From Bacteroides sp. CAG:530 (GTDB lineage: Bacteria > Bacteroidota > Bacteroidia > Bacteroidales > Bacteroidaceae), in the NCBI GenBank assembly GCA_000434735.1, contig FR881240.1, forward strand, positions 1 to 48,671: 48,671 nt of DNA, given 5' to 3'. The notes beneath the pieces are model-generated. The model did no database searches. It worked only from the letters and a program-made list of their open reading frames with translations, and was not told where the DNA came from. A program made the position numbers and the translations under genes. This document shows, piece by piece, positions 1 through 9,014 of the stretch. The stretch's first letter is position 1, and every line of letters begins with the position of its first letter.

Positions 1-60
1 TACAAATTCCTTGCAAAAATCATCGGCCATACAATAAATCTCTGTAACTTTAGACTCTGA

Positions 61-129
61 GAACATAGTGATAATCGTTTAAATGTTATAATTTAGCACT
101 ATAAATTTAATACTTTTATCGCTATGTTC
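61..129. repeat. Imperfect inverted repeat upstream of the M60 gene
   Basis: Positions 61-74 (gaacatagtgataa) are complementary to 116-129 (ttatcgctatgttc) at 13 of 14 bases, and the mismatch would be a G-U pair in RNA. The 41-nt loop is AT-rich. It lies about 55 bp before the M60 start codon and just upstream of the 34-nt direct repeat. It could be an operator, a leader hairpin or a recombination scar. I see no clear TAnnTTTG promoter box in 1-185. Confidence 0.45.
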
Positions 130-145
130 CTAATTATCACTGAAA

Positions 146-179
146 TATATTTATTCTTATTTCGAACTCACGTTAATTA
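146..179 (+). repeat. Direct repeat copy A (cassette left boundary)
   Basis: This 34-nt stretch matches 9187-9220 at 30 of 34 bases in the same orientation. The core tcgaactcacgttaatta (162-179) is identical in the two copies. It ends six bases before the M60 start codon, so it overlaps the likely ribosome-binding region. Copy B lies about 9 kb away, exactly where a beta-helix gene is broken. It may be a recombination site or a dispersed repeat; the sequence alone cannot tell which. Confidence 0.7.
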
Positions 180-185
180 TTAATT

Positions 186-2564
186 ATGAAAGATGCGTTG
201 AAACATATAAAAAGCTTCCTGTTGTTTTGTGTGGCATGCATTATGACGGTTGTTGCCGTTGCTTGCGGTAGTGATTCGCCTGTTGTCGATGAGCCAGGTC
301 CTTCTCCGTCAATTCCGGATAAGTGGATAACCATCGATACTGCTCAGCAGAACTTTACTTACGAAGGAGGCACTGTGCAACTTGCAGCTACGTTAGGCAC
401 CGGAGTAAGTGCTTCGCAAGTTGAAATTAGCTATACGGGCGATGGAGAAGATTGGCTTACCGCTACATTGCAAAGTGGAAAGTTGACCATCGTGTGCGAA
501 CATTCATATACAGAGAAAAACCGTACTGCTTCTATTACTTTGAAAATAGACGATAAGCATCGTTGCGGTATTCCTGTAACACAGACTGCTGCCCCCACAT
601 CATCCGATACAAAGATTAAAGTGGTAGGCGGTATGGCAGATTCTGAAAACGTAAGCTCTTCAGAGTCCGACAATCATCCGTTCTCTTATTCGTACGATGG
701 CGATAAAAATAACTTTTTTAACTCCAAGTTCGGTAAAGTAACTTATCCGTTCCACATGACTTATGAGTTGGAAAACGGACATACATTGAATTATATTGTG
801 TATACCCCACGCTCTTCATGGAATTTCTACGGTACTTTTAATAAGTTCTCTGTAGAAGTATCTACAACCGATGCTCCAGATACATTTACCAAGATAGGAG
901 ATTATGATAGAGGAGAAGGGTATAACACTAAACCTATGGAAATTCAGGTGCCAAATGGCATACAGAATGTCAAGAAGGTACGTTTCGTAATAACTAAAGC
1001 ATACGAAGACCGCGTAAGCTGTTCCGAAATGGAATTCTTTGAAGCCAGCTCTCATAGATTCGAAATGACTTCCATCTTTGCCGATGCTATGGGAATGAAA
1101 CTAAAAGACGGATTTACAGAAAAACAGATTAAGCAGATTCCTAATGACTATATTAAGCAGTTGGGATTGGCGCTTCTGGCAGGTAATTATGATTCTTCTT
1201 TCCGTTTTGCCGACTATCGTCCGTATCAGGAACCTTCTATTATGGCGGCTATCAATAAAACAGGAAAGTATAGTCTGCGTGATAACCCTACCGGAATCTA
1301 TGCCGTAGCCGGTGAAACACTGTCTGTTTTCGTAGGTAAGATTTATCAAGGCGGAAATATACAGATGCTTATTCAGGACTTGACCGATGGTTATAATAAT
1401 TTTAAAACCTACGATCTGAAGGAAGGATATAACGAAATAACCGTCAGTATAGGTGGATTGATCTATATATTGAACCATACATCAGATGATATTCCGTTGC
1501 TATTGGATAATGCTACAGCTGCACAGAAAAAGCTGATAGCCGATAAGACAGTTCAGATACATTTCTGCGCCGGAAAGGTACAGGGCTATTTCGATATCCA
1601 GAAAAATACGGCTGACGACTGGAAGAAGATGCTTGATAATGCTAAGTATAAGGATATCGACGTATTGGGTAAATACGCCCATATTACTTGGGATGTAGCA
1701 CATTTCCGCAGTAATAACACCGATATCATAAAGACCGTAGAGAATTTTGATAAGTTGGTATACGAGGAAGAAAACTTTCAGGGATTGGTGAAGTATAATA
1801 AAATGTTTAATAATCGTATGCATCTATGCGTGGATTATGCTACAAAGAGTCCTAATGCCACCGATTACCGTACGGTATATAATGCCGGCGACTATTATTC
1901 TGAACCTTTCTGTAATACATCGAAGTTTGTTTCTCGTTGCTGGGGACCGGCTCATGAAGTAGGCCACGTAAACCAGACTCGTCCGGGATTGAAATGGGCA
2001 GGACTTACCGAGGTTACAAACAATATCCAGTCGCTCAATATTCAGGAAGTTTTTGGCGCACCTTGTAAATTGTTTAATGACGGTTGCACTGTTAATGGCA
2101 TAAAATACAATACTATTTTCGATGGTGCTTATGCTTATTTTGTAGAAGGCAAGAAACCGCATTGCAGCGGAAACGGTGTGTTCGAGACTCAATTAGTTCC
2201 GTTCTGGCAGTTGAAACTGTACATGGTAGACGTACTTGGAAAGAAAGATTTCTATAAAGACTTGTATGAATACTTCCGTACGCACAAAAGCCCGAGCGAT
2301 AATGGCGCTAACCAAGGCATGAATCAATTGGACTTTGTACGCCAGGTGTGCGATCTTGCGCAGTTAGACTTTACGTCATTCTTCAGTAGTTGGGGCTTCT
2401 TGACTCCGGTAAATGTTACATTGAATGATTACGGAAATAAGCAATTCATTATTACCGGCGAGGATGTAGCGGCACTGATTAAAGAAATATCAGCTAAGAA
2501 ATACAAGGCTGTACCGTCTAATCTGTATAAGATTACCACAAATAATCTGAACGACTACAAATAA
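186..2564 (+). CDS. M60-like metallopeptidase lipoprotein (BACON, discoidin-like, peptidase M60)
   Basis: This is a 792-aa secreted lipoprotein, probably displayed on the outer membrane. A signal peptide ends in a lipobox with Cys27. It is followed by a BACON domain (about 45-135, ending VTQTAAP), a discoidin/F5-8C-like carbohydrate-binding region (about 150-290) and an M60/enhancin-like catalytic region. The zinc gluzincin motif HEVGH is at residues 590-594 and a downstream Glu, the likely third ligand, is at 609. The architecture resembles the Bacteroides mucin O-glycopeptidases of this family, which cleave beside O-glycosylated Ser/Thr. The ATG at 186 gives a complete signal peptide. A second lipoprotein gene follows after 35 nt and a GH31 and GH105 follow that, which suggests a host-glycoprotein utilisation cluster. 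No SusC/SusD pair is visible in the window. The substrate is inferred. Confidence 0.88.
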   Translation: MKDALKHIKSFLLFCVACIMTVVAVACGSDSPVVDEPGPSPSIPDKWITIDTAQQNFTYEGGTVQLAATLGTGVSASQVEISYTGDGEDWLTATLQSGKLTIVCEHSYTEKNRTASITLKIDDKHRCGIPVTQTAAPTSSDTKIKVVGGMADSENVSSSESDNHPFSYSYDGDKNNFFNSKFGKVTYPFHMTYELENGHTLNYIVYTPRSSWNFYGTFNKFSVEVSTTDAPDTFTKIGDYDRGEGYNTKPMEIQVPNGIQNVKKVRFVITKAYEDRVSCSEMEFFEASSHRFEMTSIFADAMGMKLKDGFTEKQIKQIPNDYIKQLGLALLAGNYDSSFRFADYRPYQEPSIMAAINKTGKYSLRDNPTGIYAVAGETLSVFVGKIYQGGNIQMLIQDLTDGYNNFKTYDLKEGYNEITVSIGGLIYILNHTSDDIPLLLDNATAAQKKLIADKTVQIHFCAGKVQGYFDIQKNTADDWKKMLDNAKYKDIDVLGKYAHITWDVAHFRSNNTDIIKTVENFDKLVYEEENFQGLVKYNKMFNNRMHLCVDYATKSPNATDYRTVYNAGDYYSEPFCNTSKFVSRCWGPAHEVGHVNQTRPGLKWAGLTEVTNNIQSLNIQEVFGAPCKLFNDGCTVNGIKYNTIFDGAYAYFVEGKKPHCSGNGVFETQLVPFWQLKLYMVDVLGKKDFYKDLYEYFRTHKSPSDNGANQGMNQLDFVRQVCDLAQLDFTSFFSSWGFLTPVNVTLNDYGNKQFIITGEDVAALIKEISAKKYKAVPSNLYKITTNNLNDYK

Positions 2565-2599
2565 TTTAGTATTAACTGATTTAATGATAAAGAATTAAT

Positions 2600-3745
2600 A
2601 TGGATAAAAGATATATAATGCATGCATCGGCTGCTATATTGTTTGCTTTCACTATGGGTTTGGCAACAACAGCTTGTAGCGATGACGATCAAGTGGAAGT
2701 TCCCGAAAACTGGGTAACAGTTTCTACCGAACCTCTTTCTGTAGGCTATCAGGGGACAGGTGAAAAAGATTTGGAATTAGGTTACACATTAGCAGGCGGA
2801 TTAGACGGACGCGTAACTTACGTGGTAAACCATGAGTCATGGTGCTCTGGTTATATCGCCAGCAACGGTAAGATTTGTGTTAAGGTAGAAGAGAGTGGAG
2901 ATGTTCACGGACGTTCTGCCACTATGGATTTAATGTACGATACAAATCATAAAGTTACAATTACAGTAAATCAGGGTAAGGCTCCTGTAGTTCCTGTAAC
3001 AGGTTTCGATGATTCTGGCATTCCGTCTACTATCAATTTAGGTGAAGCACTCGATTTGAGTGAAGCGGTTAAGGTATTGCCTGCAAATGCAAGTTTCAAG
3101 ACATTGACTTTCGAATTGATAAGCGGTGAAGAGTTTGTTACATTAAGCGGAAATTCTGTAATAGGCGTTGAACCGGGCGAAGCAAAGATTAAGGTAACAG
3201 CCACAAGCGACACTGAAGTGGTAGGCGCAGGTATATCAACCGAAGTTGTAGTGAAGGTAAAAGGTGATAGAAAATTAGATCGTTCTAAATGGACGGCTAA
3301 AACTATCGGTGGTTTGGATTTCTGTCCGGATGCTGCAATCAACGGTGCGCCCGAATGTCTGTTAGATGGTAAGACAAGTACATGCTATAGTATTTGTAAA
3401 CCGGGTAAGTCATTTAATGAAACATCTACTCCTGCCGGTGCTACAATAGGATTTATTGTGGATATGCAGTCTGCACAGAAATTCAATTATGTAATTTGGA
3501 CTCACCGAAATACTTCTCAGAAGATGTTGCAGGTATGGGGAGCTAAGTTGCTTGGTAGCAATGATGGTAATACATTTACAGAAATACAAACTATTACTCT
3601 TGACCAAGGTAGTCAGACTCAAACTATAGAGTTGACAAAGACTTCTGAATATCGTTATGTCCGTGTAGAATATACAGACTTTAATACAAGCTCTGGTGCT
3701 TCTGCACAGGTAGCCGAATTCCAGTTGGGCCTTTTGACTAAATAA
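2600..3745 (+). CDS. BACON/Ig-like/discoidin lipoprotein, probable surface glycan-binding protein
   Basis: This 381-aa lipoprotein has a signal peptide and a lipobox with Cys26. Residues about 30-130 resemble a BACON domain, ending in a VTVNQGKAP-type strand. Residues about 130-220 look like a bacterial Ig-like domain (GDRK follows). Residues about 230-380 look like an F5/8 type C (discoidin, CBM32-like) domain ending in YRYVRVEYTDF and an AEFQLG strand. I see no catalytic motif, so a glycan-capture role at the cell surface is the likely function. It follows the M60 gene by 35 nt on the same strand and is probably cotranscribed. A hairpin with a T-run lies just downstream (3800-3834). The start could be the ATG at 2600 or the in-frame ATG at 2618. 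The upstream one gives the usual basic n-region. Confidence 0.8.
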   Translation: MDKRYIMHASAAILFAFTMGLATTACSDDDQVEVPENWVTVSTEPLSVGYQGTGEKDLELGYTLAGGLDGRVTYVVNHESWCSGYIASNGKICVKVEESGDVHGRSATMDLMYDTNHKVTITVNQGKAPVVPVTGFDDSGIPSTINLGEALDLSEAVKVLPANASFKTLTFELISGEEFVTLSGNSVIGVEPGEAKIKVTATSDTEVVGAGISTEVVVKVKGDRKLDRSKWTAKTIGGLDFCPDAAINGAPECLLDGKTSTCYSICKPGKSFNETSTPAGATIGFIVDMQSAQKFNYVIWTHRNTSQKMLQVWGAKLLGSNDGNTFTEIQTITLDQGSQTQTIELTKTSEYRYVRVEYTDFNTSSGASAQVAEFQLGLLTK

Positions 3746-3799
3746 ATGAGTTTTCTTAACCATCTTTCATAAAACATAATAATAAAATGTGTGTTGCAG

Positions 3800-3834
3800 G
3801 CCGATGTTTCTTTGGAGGCGTCGGCTTGTTTTAT
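3800..3834 (+). terminator. Probable intrinsic terminator after the discoidin lipoprotein gene
   Basis: GCCGATG (3800-3806) pairs with CGTCGGC (3819-3825), with one G-U pair and a 12-nt loop, and TTGTTTTAT follows. It lies in the gap before GH31. A GTG-initiated N-terminal extension of the GH31 frame would translate through this hairpin, which argues against that extension being coding. Confidence 0.55.
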
Positions 3835-3922
3835 ATCAGAATTGTTTCACGAAAACAATAAAATGGATATTTTTATCGCCGCAATAAATTATCTGTTTAG
3901 AACTAATATAAAAGACATAAAA

Positions 3923-6900
3923 ATGAAGAATAACGTAAAGCAAGTAAGGTCGGCTTTGTGGGTGCTTGGTGTATCTGCAATGCTTTGTCCTTCAGTATCG
4001 TCTCATGCCGTTTGCGCTAAGAATTTCGGAACAAACCAGTCTGCTGCTGTGGCGGCAAACGTAGTTTCGTCAGTAAACCGACTTAACGCTACTACAGTAG
4101 AAGTTTTGTTGGCAAACAATCAGCGTATGCTGCTCGATTTCTATGGCGACAATATCTTCCGTGTATTTCAAGATAACAACGGGGGGATAGTACGTAATCC
4201 GGAAGCTAAGCCTGAAGCGCAGATATTGGTGAACAGTCCACGCAAGTCGCTTTCAGACTTAAACATTGGCGAAGCGTCGGGCAACATAACTGTTTCTACA
4301 TCTAAAATCAGTGTTCGGATAGACCGCAGCAACGGACTGATGAAAGTGATAAACCTTTCTACCGGAGCAACTGTGGTAGAAGAACTGAAAGCTCCGAGTT
4401 TTGAAAAGAATAAGGTTACGCTTACTTTAAAAGAGAATCCTGATGAATATTTCTACGGAGGTGGCGTGCAGAACGGACGCTTCTCGCATAAAGGAAGAAC
4501 TATCGCCATAGAAAACCAAAACAGTTGGGTAGACGGTGGAGTAGCTTCGCCGACACCGTTCTATTGGTCTACTAAGGGATACGGAGTAATGTGGCACACA
4601 TTTAAAAAAGGAAGATACGATTTTGGAGCCACCGAAAAAGGACAGGTTACATTGAGCCACGATACAAACTATCTTGATTTGTTCATCATGGTAAACGATG
4701 GAGCCGTAGCGTTGCTTAACGATTTCTATCAGCTTACCGGAAATCCGGTGTTGCTGCCTAAGTTCGGATTCTACGAAGGACATCTTAATGCTTATAACCG
4801 CGACTATTGGAAAGAAGATGAAAAAGGCATTCTTTTCGAAGACGGAAAGAGATATAAGGAAAGCCAGAAAAACAACGGAGGTATAAAAGAATCGCTCAAT
4901 GGCGAAAAAGGAAACTATCAGTTCTCTGCGCGTGCGGTGATAGACCGTTATCGCAATCATGATATGCCGTTAGGATGGCTTCTTCCGAACGATGGTTACG
5001 GAGCCGGTTACGGACAGACTGAAACATTAGACGGAAATATTCAGAACCTGAAAGAGCTGGGCGACTATGCACGAAAGAATGGGGTGGAGATAGGATTGTG
5101 GACACAGTCGGACTTGCATCCTAAGGAAGGTGTGAGCGCATTGTTGCAGCGCGACATTGTGAAAGAAGTGCGCGATGCCGGAGTACGTGTGCTCAAAACC
5201 GATGTGGCATGGGTAGGCGCAGGCTATTCTTTCGGACTGAACGGTGTGGCAGATGTAGGTGAAATCATGCCTTACTATGGAAATAACGCACGTCCGTTCA
5301 TTATCTCTCTCGATGGTTGGGCAGGAACGCAGCGCTATGCCGGAGTATGGTCGGGCGACCAAACCGGCGGTGTGTGGGAGTATATCCGCTTCCATATTCC
5401 TACCTATATAGGCTCTGGCTTATCAGGGCAACCTAACATTACATCCGATATGGACGGTATCTTCGGCGGAAAGAATCAGATTGTGAACATGCGCGATTTC
5501 CAGTGGAAGACATTCACACCGATGCAGCTCAACATGGACGGATGGGGCGCAAACGAAAAATATCCTCATGCGCTTGGCGAACCGGCTGCTTCTATCAACC
5601 GTATGTATCTGAAACTTAAATCAGAACTTCTTCCTTATGCCTATAGCATAGCGCACGAGTCGGTAGACGGAAAGCCGATGATACGTGCCATGTTCCTTGA
5701 TTATCCTAACGAATATACTTACGGCAAGGCTACACAGTATCAGTATCTGTACGGACCATCTTTCTTGGTAGCTCCTATTTATGAGGCTACACGTTCTGAC
5801 GATAAAGGCAATGATATACGAAACGGTATTTATCTGCCCGAAGGCGAATGGATAGATTATCAGAGCGGTGATTTGTATCAGGGAAATTGTATAGTGAACA
5901 ATTTCGACGCTCCTATATGGAAATTGCCGGTATTCGTGAAGAACGGAGCCATCATACCTATGGTTAATCCTAACAATAACATCAACGAAATAAATAAGGA
6001 ACTCCGCATTTACGAGCTTTATCCTAATGGCAAGACATCGTTTACAGAATATGATGACGATGGAATATCAGAAGAATATAAATTAGGACGCAGTGCAACT
6101 ACACTTATAGAATCGGATGCCGATGCGAAGGGTAAGTTGACAGTGACCGTTTATCCAACAGAAGGCGAATTTACCGGATTGGTAAAAGAAAAGCAGACCG
6201 AGTTCCGCGTGAACGTAACTCAGCGCCCCAAAAAACTCAGCGTGCAGATAGGCAAGTCTAAGATAAAACTGACAGAAGTTTCTACGCTTGCCGATTTTGA
6301 AGCGGGAGATAATGTATACTATTATAATGAGGCTCCTAAACTGAACCGTTTCGCTACTAAGGGCAGCGAATTCGAGAATGTGAAGATTGCCAAGAATCCG
6401 CAGATTTGGGTAAAGGTTCAGAAAGCCGATGTCACCGCATCTGCAGTGGTGCTTAATGCAGAAGGATTCCGCTATGCTCCTGCCGACCGCTATCTGGTTA
6501 GCACAGGCGCATTGTCGGCTCCGTCGGTTAGCATAGCAGCCGATGACATTACTGCTTATACACTGAAACCGAAGTGGGATAAGGTAGCTGGTGCCGATTA
6601 TTATGAGATAGATTTCCAGGGAATGCGTTACACTACAATCCGCGATTTGTCGTTTGTGCTTTCAGACCTGACTCCGGTAACTAAGTACGACTTGAAAGTG
6701 CGTGCTGTAAATAAAGACGGCGCTTCGGCTTGGACTGATTATTCTGTAACAACGAAATCCGACCCGTTGGAATTCGCTATCCGCGGCATACGTGGCGAAT
6801 GTTCGGCAGAAACACAGTGGGGTAAAGGAATAGCACGTCTGTTCGACTTGAATGAAAGCGGTGAGATGTGGCATACCAAATATCAGGTTAGAGCCGTTCC

Positions 6901-7789
6901 GTTCAATGTAGTTATGGACTTGCGTACCGTAAACCAGCTTGATAAGTTCCAGTACTTGCCTCGCATAGACGGTGTTAACGGAATGTTGCTGAAGGGTAAG
7001 GTAGAGTACAGTATGGATAAGAAGACATGGACAGAGGCAGGAACCTTTGAATGGAAGCGTAACGCTGATATGAAAGAATTCAAATTCGAAGGAGCACCCG
7101 AGGCACGTTACATCCGTCTGTCGGTAACAGAAGGTGTAGGATACTACGGCTCAGGACGCGAAATTTACGTGTTCCGTAAACCTGGCACCGAAGGTTATCT
7201 GCAGGGCGATATCAATGCCGACGGAAAGATTGACCATAACGACTTGACTTCGTATATGAACTATACCGGACTCCGTAAGGGTGATTCAGACTATGAAGGC
7301 TATATCAGCAAAGGCGATATTAACCGTAACGGATTGATTGACGCATTCGATATATCGGTTGTAGCTACTCAGCTAGACGGTGGCGTGAAAATTCAGAAAG
7401 CCGATACTTTGTTCAGCGGAAAGGTTGCTCTTTCTACAGCAAAGAAGGTGTACGAAAAGGGAGAGACCGTAAACGTAGTGGTACGTGGCGCAGACATGAA
7501 GGGCGTAAACGCATTGAGCTTCGCCTTGCCTTATAATGCGCAAGACTTGACCTTCGTTGGGGTAGAAGCCAAGGCGGTTAAAGATATGGAGAACCTTACT
7601 TACGACCGCTTGCATACCAATGGCGTGAAAGCTCTTTATCCTACTTTCGTAAATGTAGGAAATAAGCCGACGCTGGAAGGCTCTGAAGAATTGTTTGTAC
7701 TGAAGTTTACTGCCAACCGTAAAGTTCGTATTGACTTGGCTCCTGCCGATGTAATGTTGGTAGACAAGAAGCTTAATACAATAGAGTAA
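3923..7789 (+). CDS. Secreted GH31 glycosidase with FN3, CBM32, dockerin and cohesin-like modules
   Basis: The ATG at 3923 gives 1288 aa with a clean signal peptide ending near AVCA. The frame stays open upstream to GTG 3791, but that part contains a terminator-like hairpin. An N-terminal beta-sandwich precedes the GH31 barrel. The likely nucleophile is Asp427 (LKTDVAW) and the likely acid/base is Asp479 (WSGDQTGG). An FN3 domain (about 866-947), a CBM32/discoidin domain (about 948-1090) and a dockerin follow. The dockerin has two full calcium loops, GDINADGKIDHND and GDINRNGLIDAFD (about 1093-1155). The last ~125 residues resemble a cohesin fold. The barrel (NDGYGAGYGQ, WTQSDLHP) recalls the GH31 alpha-N-acetylgalactosaminidases that act on Tn antigen. 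That subfamily call is from memory and needs alignment. Being next to an M60 peptidase fits mucin degradation. The next gene starts one base after the stop. Confidence 0.88.
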   Translation: MKNNVKQVRSALWVLGVSAMLCPSVSSHAVCAKNFGTNQSAAVAANVVSSVNRLNATTVEVLLANNQRMLLDFYGDNIFRVFQDNNGGIVRNPEAKPEAQILVNSPRKSLSDLNIGEASGNITVSTSKISVRIDRSNGLMKVINLSTGATVVEELKAPSFEKNKVTLTLKENPDEYFYGGGVQNGRFSHKGRTIAIENQNSWVDGGVASPTPFYWSTKGYGVMWHTFKKGRYDFGATEKGQVTLSHDTNYLDLFIMVNDGAVALLNDFYQLTGNPVLLPKFGFYEGHLNAYNRDYWKEDEKGILFEDGKRYKESQKNNGGIKESLNGEKGNYQFSARAVIDRYRNHDMPLGWLLPNDGYGAGYGQTETLDGNIQNLKELGDYARKNGVEIGLWTQSDLHPKEGVSALLQRDIVKEVRDAGVRVLKTDVAWVGAGYSFGLNGVADVGEIMPYYGNNARPFIISLDGWAGTQRYAGVWSGDQTGGVWEYIRFHIPTYIGSGLSGQPNITSDMDGIFGGKNQIVNMRDFQWKTFTPMQLNMDGWGANEKYPHALGEPAASINRMYLKLKSELLPYAYSIAHESVDGKPMIRAMFLDYPNEYTYGKATQYQYLYGPSFLVAPIYEATRSDDKGNDIRNGIYLPEGEWIDYQSGDLYQGNCIVNNFDAPIWKLPVFVKNGAIIPMVNPNNNINEINKELRIYELYPNGKTSFTEYDDDGISEEYKLGRSATTLIESDADAKGKLTVTVYPTEGEFTGLVKEKQTEFRVNVTQRPKKLSVQIGKSKIKLTEVSTLADFEAGDNVYYYNEAPKLNRFATKGSEFENVKIAKNPQIWVKVQKADVTASAVVLNAEGFRYAPADRYLVSTGALSAPSVSIAADDITAYTLKPKWDKVAGADYYEIDFQGMRYTTIRDLSFVLSDLTPVTKYDLKVRAVNKDGASAWTDYSVTTKSDPLEFAIRGIRGECSAETQWGKGIARLFDLNESGEMWHTKYQVRAVPFNVVMDLRTVNQLDKFQYLPRIDGVNGMLLKGKVEYSMDKKTWTEAGTFEWKRNADMKEFKFEGAPEARYIRLSVTEGVGYYGSGREIYVFRKPGTEGYLQGDINADGKIDHNDLTSYMNYTGLRKGDSDYEGYISKGDINRNGLIDAFDISVVATQLDGGVKIQKADTLFSGKVALSTAKKVYEKGETVNVVVRGADMKGVNALSFALPYNAQDLTFVGVEAKAVKDMENLTYDRLHTNGVKALYPTFVNVGNKPTLEGSEELFVLKFTANRKVRIDLAPADVMLVDKKLNTIE

Positions 7790-7790
7790 T

Positions 7791-8915
7791 ATGAAAAAGT
7801 TATTCTTATTAATAGTTATTTTTCTGGGAGTGTGTGGCGTGCCACACGCTGCCTCTTTTGACAAAGAGAGTGTAAAACAGTCCATGCGTAAGGTAGCCGA
7901 TTGGCAGATTACTCATTACGACCGTAATATTTATGGCGATGGCAACTGGGTGAACGCTACATTCTTTTTAGGATTGACAGAATGGGCTGCCATAGCCGAG
8001 ATAAATGGGGATGATAGTTATTATAAATGGTTGCTTAAGCTTGGCAACCGCAACTATTGGCAAGTAGAGAAGCGTATGTATCATGCCGATGATGTATGTA
8101 TTGCGCAGACATATCTGGCACTTTACGACAAGTACAAACGTAAGGAGATGATGATTCCCACACAGGCTAGGGCAGAATGGGTAATATCTCATCTGTCATC
8201 CGGCTCTTTTCAGCTTGACTACAGAAAAGCGAGCACACTTGAGCATTGGACATGGTGCGATGCGCTTTTCATGGCTCCACCGGTATACGCCAAGCTGTAT
8301 GTGCTGACTGGCGATAAGAAGTATCTTCGTTTTATGAATAAAGAATATAAGGCAACTTACGATTATCTTTTTGACAAGGCCGATACTTTGTTCTACCGTG
8401 ACCATCGTTATTTTACGATGAAAGAGGCCAACGGTGCAAAGGTATTTTGGGGACGTGGAAACGGTTGGGTACTTGGCGGACTGGTGCAGTTGCTTAATAT
8501 CTTGCCTGAAAAGAATAAGTCGCGTGCCTTTTATCAGGATTTGTTTGTAAAGATGTGCTATCGTATAGCTTCGCTTCAAGGAAAAGACGGCTTTTGGCAT
8601 GCCAGCTTGTTAGACCCCGCTTCTTATCCATCTCCCGAAACCAGTTGCAGTGGCTTCTTCGTATATGCTTTGGCATACGGCGTAAACAAAGGATTGCTGC
8701 CTGCCGATAAATTCATGCCGGTAATAGAAAAAGGTTGGAACGCATTGTTGTCGGCTGTAGAAGAAGACGGAAAGTTGGGATACGTTCAGCCCATCGGTGC
8801 CGACCCGAAGAAAGTAACTCGCCAGATGACTGAAGTGTACGGACCTGGAGCATTCTTGCTGGCAGGAACAGAAATTTATCGTATGGCATCCGATACTTCG
8901 GCTTCTGCCAAATAA
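7791..8915 (+). CDS. GH105 unsaturated glucuronyl/galacturonyl hydrolase
   Basis: This 374-aa protein has a cleavable signal peptide (ending near PHAAS) and an (alpha/alpha)6-barrel sequence typical of GH105. Visible family signatures are YHADDVCIAQTYLALY, WCDALFMAPPVYA (its Asp is the probable catalytic acid), FWGRGNGWV and SCSGFFVYALAYG. GH105 enzymes hydrate and remove the 4,5-unsaturated uronic acid left at the non-reducing end by polysaccharide lyases, as in rhamnogalacturonan degradation. The length is normal. The start codon is one base after the GH31 stop, so the two are almost certainly translated from one message. No lyase is visible nearby, only the 5' piece of a beta-helix gene downstream that may once have been one. 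GH88 is a less likely alternative. Confidence 0.87.
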   Translation: MKKLFLLIVIFLGVCGVPHAASFDKESVKQSMRKVADWQITHYDRNIYGDGNWVNATFFLGLTEWAAIAEINGDDSYYKWLLKLGNRNYWQVEKRMYHADDVCIAQTYLALYDKYKRKEMMIPTQARAEWVISHLSSGSFQLDYRKASTLEHWTWCDALFMAPPVYAKLYVLTGDKKYLRFMNKEYKATYDYLFDKADTLFYRDHRYFTMKEANGAKVFWGRGNGWVLGGLVQLLNILPEKNKSRAFYQDLFVKMCYRIASLQGKDGFWHASLLDPASYPSPETSCSGFFVYALAYGVNKGLLPADKFMPVIEKGWNALLSAVEEDGKLGYVQPIGADPKKVTRQMTEVYGPGAFLLAGTEIYRMASDTSASAK

Positions 8916-8946
8916 TGATTTTGGCAGAGATATCCCGTTAAACAGT

Positions 8947-8990
8947 ATAGTCAAGTATGAATTTATATCTTTAAATTTGTGCTTGACTAT
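8947..8990. repeat. Inverted repeat after the GH105 gene
   Basis: ATAGTCAAG (8947-8955) pairs perfectly with CTTGACTAT (8982-8990) around an AT-rich loop that can fold further (gaattta/taaattt). It has no T-run on the + strand, so it is a poor terminator. It overlaps a TAAATTTG promoter-like box at 8972-8979 and could be an operator. Confidence 0.4.
8972..8979 (+). promoter_or_regulatory. Possible -7 box for the truncated beta-helix gene
   Basis: TAAATTTG fits the Bacteroides -7 consensus TAnnTTTG and would place the transcript start near 8984, about 30 nt before the ATG at 9015. There is no TTTG at the expected -33 position and the box lies inside an inverted repeat, so support is modest. 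Confidence 0.35.
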
Positions 8991-9014
8991 TAAACTTGAT
9001 TTAAAAAATGTACT

